NCBI GenBank assembly: GCA_024529925.1
Contig: JAFEUB010001215.1
Span: forward strand, 2,215,001 to 2,279,000
Source: Ophthalmolycus amberensis
Taxonomy: Eukaryota > Chordata > Actinopteri > Perciformes > Zoarcidae
Direction of reading: 5' to 3'
DNA: 64,000 bases
Made by a program: the position numbers and the translations under genes
Part shown: one piece after another, positions 58,730-64,000 of the stretch
Numbering within the stretch: the stretch's first letter is position 1
Layout of the letters: each line of letters starts with the position of its first letter
The notes under the pieces: model-generated
Database searches by the model: none
What the model was told of the DNA's origin: nothing
What the model saw: the letters and a program-made list of their open reading frames with translations, nothing else

Positions 58730-58915
58730 AGCCCTTGGAATGAGACCGGGCTGTAGTGTAAAGGTAACATGAGCTGCAGAGAGCAAACCGTGGTACCGCC
58801 AGCCGCTGTCTTGACATCTGTTGTTCCTAAAGTAGTGTTATTATGGTATGGATAGCTTCTGCAATCTGCAACCACATGGCTAGCCACCAAATCCTACACA
58901 CTGTCCCTTTAAATC
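58730..58915 (+). repeat. Dispersed teleost repeat ending 'AAATCCTACACACTGTCCCT'
   Basis: Contains CTAGCCACCAAATCCTACAC and the terminal ACACTGTCCCTTTAAAT, a 3' end I recall from an abundant fish repeat, preceded by CTGTAGTGTAAAGGTAACAT-like sequence. The 5' limit is approximate. Confidence 0.5.
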
Positions 58916-59826
58916 ACTCTTTTGCTCAGGATGAGGTAACATTCTAGCAAGAGTATTTGCTGCGGACTCCTTTCCTTCATCCAATTGTGGTGTTTTCCTG
59001 AGCCATGAGTAGAGATGTGCAGTAAGACCCAGTGCCAGCTATGCCTGTATCCATTATAGTGTATAACTCATAATGTGACTATACTCGTATGCGTCTTGAG
59101 GTTTGAAGGATGAGTCATAATATTTCCATTTTTTTTGGTGCATACATTTCAGAAGTTACACACATTTTACGAGTTGTTTTTGCTAAATGTATTTCTTCCG
59201 CAACATAAACACCCCTTTATTAATATCGTCCGCCTCCTCCACAGCTCTGTTCCTCCCTCCATCTCTCTCTCTCGCACACATTTCTAATTTGGTCCCCCTC
59301 TTTCTTCTTTCTTCTCCCTCCATCACCTACTCCTCTGCTCTCATCGTCTTGCCTCTTGTCTACACTCCTCTCCTGTCATGTTCAGGGACAGTAATGGAAT
59401 GAAATATCTAGCCCGGGTTAAAAAATGGATGCTGTTTTCCGTTCTAGCCTCTCATTCGTGTCTGGCAGTAATTATGGCTGTTTAATTGGGCCTATAGAGG
59501 CTCTGAGAGAGAGGAGAGGAGAGGAGGGAGGACTCAGAGTGTGTCAGTGCTTCTGCATGTTGAAGAGGTTGTGCATGACTTGAGCTGAATACAAAGCAAA
59601 GGCGCCTCACAACCACAGTGTTTGTTTCAAACAAAGAAGTGTCTTACATTCAAATCTGCATATTGAGCACGAGATCGAACGAGCAGCCGATAAACAATAA
59701 ATAGCCGACTGTACTGTGACTACTTGCTAATTATCTGGCAAGCTTGACGAATCAAATAGCGGAGTGTTTATAACTAGATGACGTGGATGAAACAGATATT
59801 TGAAGTGCTTTTCACAAATGCGTCCG

Positions 59827-59866
59827 TGTTCATTAATTGGCACAGACCAGTGCCAATTAATGAACA
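59827..59866. repeat. Perfect inverted repeat, 17-bp stem with 6-nt loop
   Basis: TGTTCATTAATTGGCAC (59,827-59,843), loop AGACCA, then the exact reverse complement (59,850-59,866). Each arm holds an ATTAAT/AATTAA homeobox-type core. Confidence 0.9.
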
Positions 59867-60433
59867 TAGTTACCCTAATAACAGTGATTCACAGCCTCTC
59901 GCTTTGCCCAAATGTTCTCCAGTTGACCACTATTTATAGACGACATGGTGGGTGAGTGGATGGACGGGTTGTTGGACGAGGGAAAATGTCACACGTGGGA
60001 AGGAGGGAATAGAGTAGACGTCCATTTGAAAAATTCATCAGTCGCTCCCAAGTACAGTTAACCTCAAGTGTCTTATTTTACAAGGCTTTCACACGCTACA
60101 ATCCCTTTCCCCTTACGTGTTCATCCACTCACTGGTGTGCAGACACGTTACCAGTTTCAACTCTTCACACTGGGAGTAATAATTATATCCTTGAACAGCA
60201 ATTCAAGACAGTTGACCATGTTGTAGAGAAATGAAAGAAGGGAAACTTTTGTTGAAGTGAGCTAGCGAGAGAGCGAACCACGTGTGGGTGGTTTGGGGTG
60301 AGAGGAAGAGCTTGTTGCAATACAGCTGGCGTGTGCGCCCACGCAAACACAATCCTGCACGCGCACAGTCTCACATTTAAACTCACTCCCAGACGGTAGT
60401 AGACGTCGCCCATAGGCCACCATGAAGCCAAAG

Positions 60434-60450
60434 GGGGGGGGGGGGGGGGA
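60434..60450. repeat. Poly-G tract
   Basis: G homopolymer of about 17 bases, with further C runs at about 60,527-60,537 and 60,591-60,599. Confidence 0.85.
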
Positions 60451-61002
60451 GGGCTGGTACCAAAACCAACCTGTCTGTGACAGTGGTCTGTAGAGAAGGT
60501 CACTCTCTGCAGACGCACACACGAACCCCCCCCCCCCACCCCGTTGGTATGTGAGAAGGTCTATCGGTGCCCACGGCTTTTAATTCTCTCCCCCCCCCCG
60601 ACATGGCTGGCACCACCGAGGCAAACACACAGACCCACAAACACTAGACCTCACACACACACACACATGCACCACTCAAACACTCCGTCTATGAGTCAAC
60701 AATAAATTGGATGATGATTTTATATTCCACTCCAAGAACAGGCTTTACGACAGATGTGCGAGTACAGCTGGCATGCAGCTGCAGACGGGCGCACGCTCAC
60801 CGAATTTGACTTTGGCCCCGCGATATTGCCGTTTTCTCTCTCGGACAGATTTCGACACGCACCTGCCCGCTTCACTAACTCCCCCAGTGTGACATTGAGA
60901 CCCCCAACCTTCAGGCAATTGAGTCCTATCAGCTTTCCGGTTTCTTCGCTCCGTCTTTATTGTTGCCCCAGACATTCTAGTTAAGCTGTAGAAGGGTTAG
61001 TA

Positions 61003-61031
61003 GATTGAGCGATTGAGCGATTGAGCGATTG
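61003..61031 (+). repeat. Octamer tandem repeat (GATTGAGC)n
   Basis: Three full perfect units followed by a partial fourth. Confidence 0.9.
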
Positions 61032-61689
61032 TAAAATGCTTTAAAGTCTAAATGTATTACAACTTCTATCTTCATCCCTCTCTTCTCTTTCTCCATGCTT
61101 GTCTCACACTCTGTGCTGTAATCCACTCACTTCCCTTCTCCTTTCACCCATTTTTTCTCTCCTCCTTATTTCTCTCTTCAGTCCGTCTTCCCCTCCCCGT
61201 CTCTCTCTGTCCGTCTATGTCCATCTAACGGATGATGATGGCTGCTTGTCCTCCTGAGGCCGTATTTATCTGAGGCTGTTAGGCTGTGAACGCCAACATC
61301 AAGCAGAGTAGATGAGCCTTGAAATTAATTTTGGAAGAACAAGAAATAAAAAGGTTTTTTTTTTCTTCTTCTTCTACATCATTTTCTCCTCTCATGTCAT
61401 CATCTATATCTCATACTTTGTCTGTCTCTCTCCCTTCACCCGTCTTTTATTTCTTGTTTTGGCAAATGAGAGTTCCCGCTCCCCGTTTGTTTTCAGTCAG
61501 AGCATCAATGGTTTGTGTTCCCTCCTTTTGTCGTGGCTAATCAATTTGAAATGGAGAAAGAGAGAGAAATATGGAGAGAGAACACAGGAGGGAAAGGAGA
61601 GAGGAATGGTATGCTTGCGGAAGTAATGAGATGAGTTGAGTTGAAGGACTTAGGGTTTGGAAATAGTGCTGAGATCAGAGCGGATACCC

Positions 61690-61870
61690 AGAGGGCCATT
61701 TGGGGGCGTGCTAGAGGGACTCTCAGGCGTACTACAGGTGCACTAGGGTGTACCAGAAGGGAACTTGGGTACAGAGGTCCTTAAGTGGAGGGGCACTCGG
61801 GCAAGTAGACGGGCACTTGGAAACACCAGAAGGGCACTTGAATGTACCCAAAAGGCACCCAAGTCACATT
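61690..61870 (+). repeat. Degenerate minisatellite with ~20-26-bp units
   Basis: About eight imperfect units built on AGAAGGGCACTTGG-like cores, for example GGGCACTCGGGCAAGTAGAC, GGGCACTTGGAAACACCAGA and AGGGCACTTGAATGTACCCA, with the phrase GGGTGTACCAGAAGGGAACT earlier in the array. Confidence 0.7.
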
Positions 61871-62684
61871 GCACTTTACACCTCTGGCCATGCAAGACGA
61901 TCCATCACATGCAGTTAGCAAGATCTAATACCATAGTTTGGCCACTATGTACTGTACGGTTATGTCCGTGTATGTGTATGTGGTGGAGAGTATGACAGAC
62001 AGGCGCATGTGTGAGAGAGAGAGAGGGAGCAACAGAGAAATGAAGAACTCATCAATTATGCACCATAGTAATTTTGACTTGGGATGTTCAGTAAGTGAGA
62101 GGCGAGTATTTGAACAAATCTGTTTTACTGTGTACACTTTTAAAGGCGTTTACCCACAAAGATAAATCAAATAAGCTTAAACTGTTCGAAGACTTATCAG
62201 TATGTTTTCTTGCCAGATTTGCTCACAGGAAAAAAAAGATCAGCGATGAAACTATCGCTGAAGGGGAGCTCTGCAGCGCTGGGCCTGCCCACTAGTCACG
62301 TCCCAGGTCCGTGGACTTGATGCTCGCCGGGCCCTCTCTCCCTGCAGGGTGGTCTGTCCTCAGTGCGAGGAATTCAGAATCGATGCGTCATCCGATCAGC
62401 TCTTCTGATTGGCCTGCACAGAGACCAGCAATGAAATTATTCAGAACATATATATATAATTGTTAGTGTTTTATAGTATTTAGTATTTATAGCTAGCGTG
62501 AACCGGAAGGATGGAGTCAACTAATTTAGTTGAAAAGTCCCGCTCTGAGTCTCTATCAGCAGGACACGATGTTAAGGTGTCAGCGACAGCATCGTGTTGT
62601 CTGTTAGTTAGTTTAAGTCAAAAGGTTAGGCAGATCTGATGACAATACAACACGATTTCAAAGTCATTGTGAGAATTGCCATGG

Positions 62685-62770
62685 TGTTATTAAGTACTCA
62701 TATCAGTACTTGGTATATGGGCAAGTCCGCAAATGTAAGTACTTGTACCTCCCAAACTGATACCGATCAA
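62685..62770 (+). repeat. Dispersed fish repeat with 'AAATGTAAGTACTTGTAC' core
   Basis: AGTACTCATATCAGTACTTG, GCAAGTCCGCAAATGTAAGT and ACTTGTACCTCCC resemble a common fish repeat that I recall as GGTACTCGGTATCGGCAAGT followed by ACTCAAATGTAAGTACTTGT. Confidence 0.5.
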
Positions 62771-63364
62771 TACACCCACCATTTCATCCCCATTCTGTGC
62801 TTGGGGGGGGGGGGGGGGGGCTCTGCTCACAGAATTACCAAAAAAATGAGTCGGTCACACTTGAGTGTGCTTATGCTTTGAACCATCCACGCTGCATTCT
62901 GCTCCGAGGCTGTATACATCTATCAACATAAAACGTGACCTTTTAAAATGTCACATCGGCAGACATAATGGATTTATATATCTTTTGTACGATGAACGGG
63001 CTCTAATATGACTGTAGAACATCATGCTGTATTATTATCACGGTTGGAGACCTGTTGGCCTGATGTTGGTGTCTATCACATTGTTCTTTAATTGCTTTGT
63101 TCGAGAGATGGTGTACTGTGAAGATTACAGATTTTGCTTTGGGAAAAGTGGAAGAAAGCACACAGCTATTTGTCCTCATTGCGTGTGTGTGAGTGAAAAA
63201 TTAAAATGCTCAACGATTCTTGTTGCATCTCGACGCACCTCAATGTAGCGCATCCTCAGTTGTCTGTATTTATGCACATGAGTTATTTTTAATCAATTAG
63301 TACAAGCAGGCAGATACATCTGAACTTCCTTTTTATTTAGAAAGATTTACTTAAGATTTCAGGT

Positions 63365-63672
<308 letters not shown>

Positions 63673-64000
63673 ACCCTTAGCGGTCAAGATCTCATCAGAG
63701 GAAAGTACAGCCTCAGGGTATCACCTCCTCCGATAAGTAACACTGGATTAACCACTAGTGTATGCACACACGGTCCATGGAGAGTGGAAAGGTTTATCTA
63801 CCAGCACATTAGATGGGATCTGTAGGCTTATTGGATGGATATAGTTCATTTGTGTGTGTGCGCATATCAGTTGACTGACCTTGCTTCTTGAATTCCGATT
63901 CATTGTCTTGATGGCTTTATTTTTGTGATCTTGTTCAGTTGCTTGTATTTAAACCGGATTTATCCTTTTTGCATTCTTTAGGTACGTTTTGAAAAGGTTT

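Overview
The window is vertebrate nuclear DNA, almost certainly from a ray-finned (probably percomorph) fish. Coding DNA is sparse and split by GT-AG introns. Simple repeats are extremely dense, and several dispersed repeat families that I recognise from teleost genomes are present. Two genes are identifiable by protein similarity recalled from memory: znf800 (zinc finger protein 800) and the first coding exon of grm8 (metabotropic glutamate receptor 8). They lie in tandem on the + strand. The same two genes are neighbours on human chromosome 7q31, so this is a conserved block. Teleosts often carry a/b duplicates of both genes, and I cannot tell which copy this is.

Layout. Positions 1-797 hold the last two coding exons (+ strand) of a gene I could not identify; its tail is disordered, rich in Ser/Pro/Arg/Gly, and ends T-K-L-H-H. 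Positions 798-10,690 are 3' UTR and intergenic DNA with one clear dispersed repeat (4,195-4,615), a perfect hairpin (5,160-5,195) and one orphan exon-like 51-mer (9,591-9,641). A CpG-rich block at about 10,690-13,110 is the likely znf800 promoter, with a non-coding first exon ending at 11,131. The first znf800 intron carries an approximately 1.08 kb non-autonomous hAT-like transposon (14,735-15,815). The znf800 coding exons run from 21,851 to 32,244 (ten coding exons, seven zinc fingers). The frame breaks by one base at a run of four C near 31,070. The znf800 3' UTR probably ends near 33.8 or 35.0 kb. A GC-rich, exon-like block at 36,154-36,264 is the likely grm8 5' exon. The first grm8 coding exon is 40,202-41,036 (ATG at 40,494). 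From 41,037 to the end is grm8 intron 2, with no further coding exon seen. It is filled with GT/CA, CT/GA and poly-G/poly-C arrays, including a 303-nt pure AG array at 63,367-63,669.

Function. ZNF800 is a nuclear C2H2 zinc-finger protein, reported as a transcriptional regulator in mammals. GRM8 is a presynaptic group III class C G-protein-coupled glutamate receptor. Nothing suggests the two act in one pathway; their adjacency is inherited synteny. I found no new multi-gene system. The items most worth checking are the znf800 frame break, two introns that cut two different zinc fingers at the same place, the hAT-like element, the perfect hairpins, and the unidentified gene at the left edge. 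All family names rest on remembered protein features, because no database search was possible.
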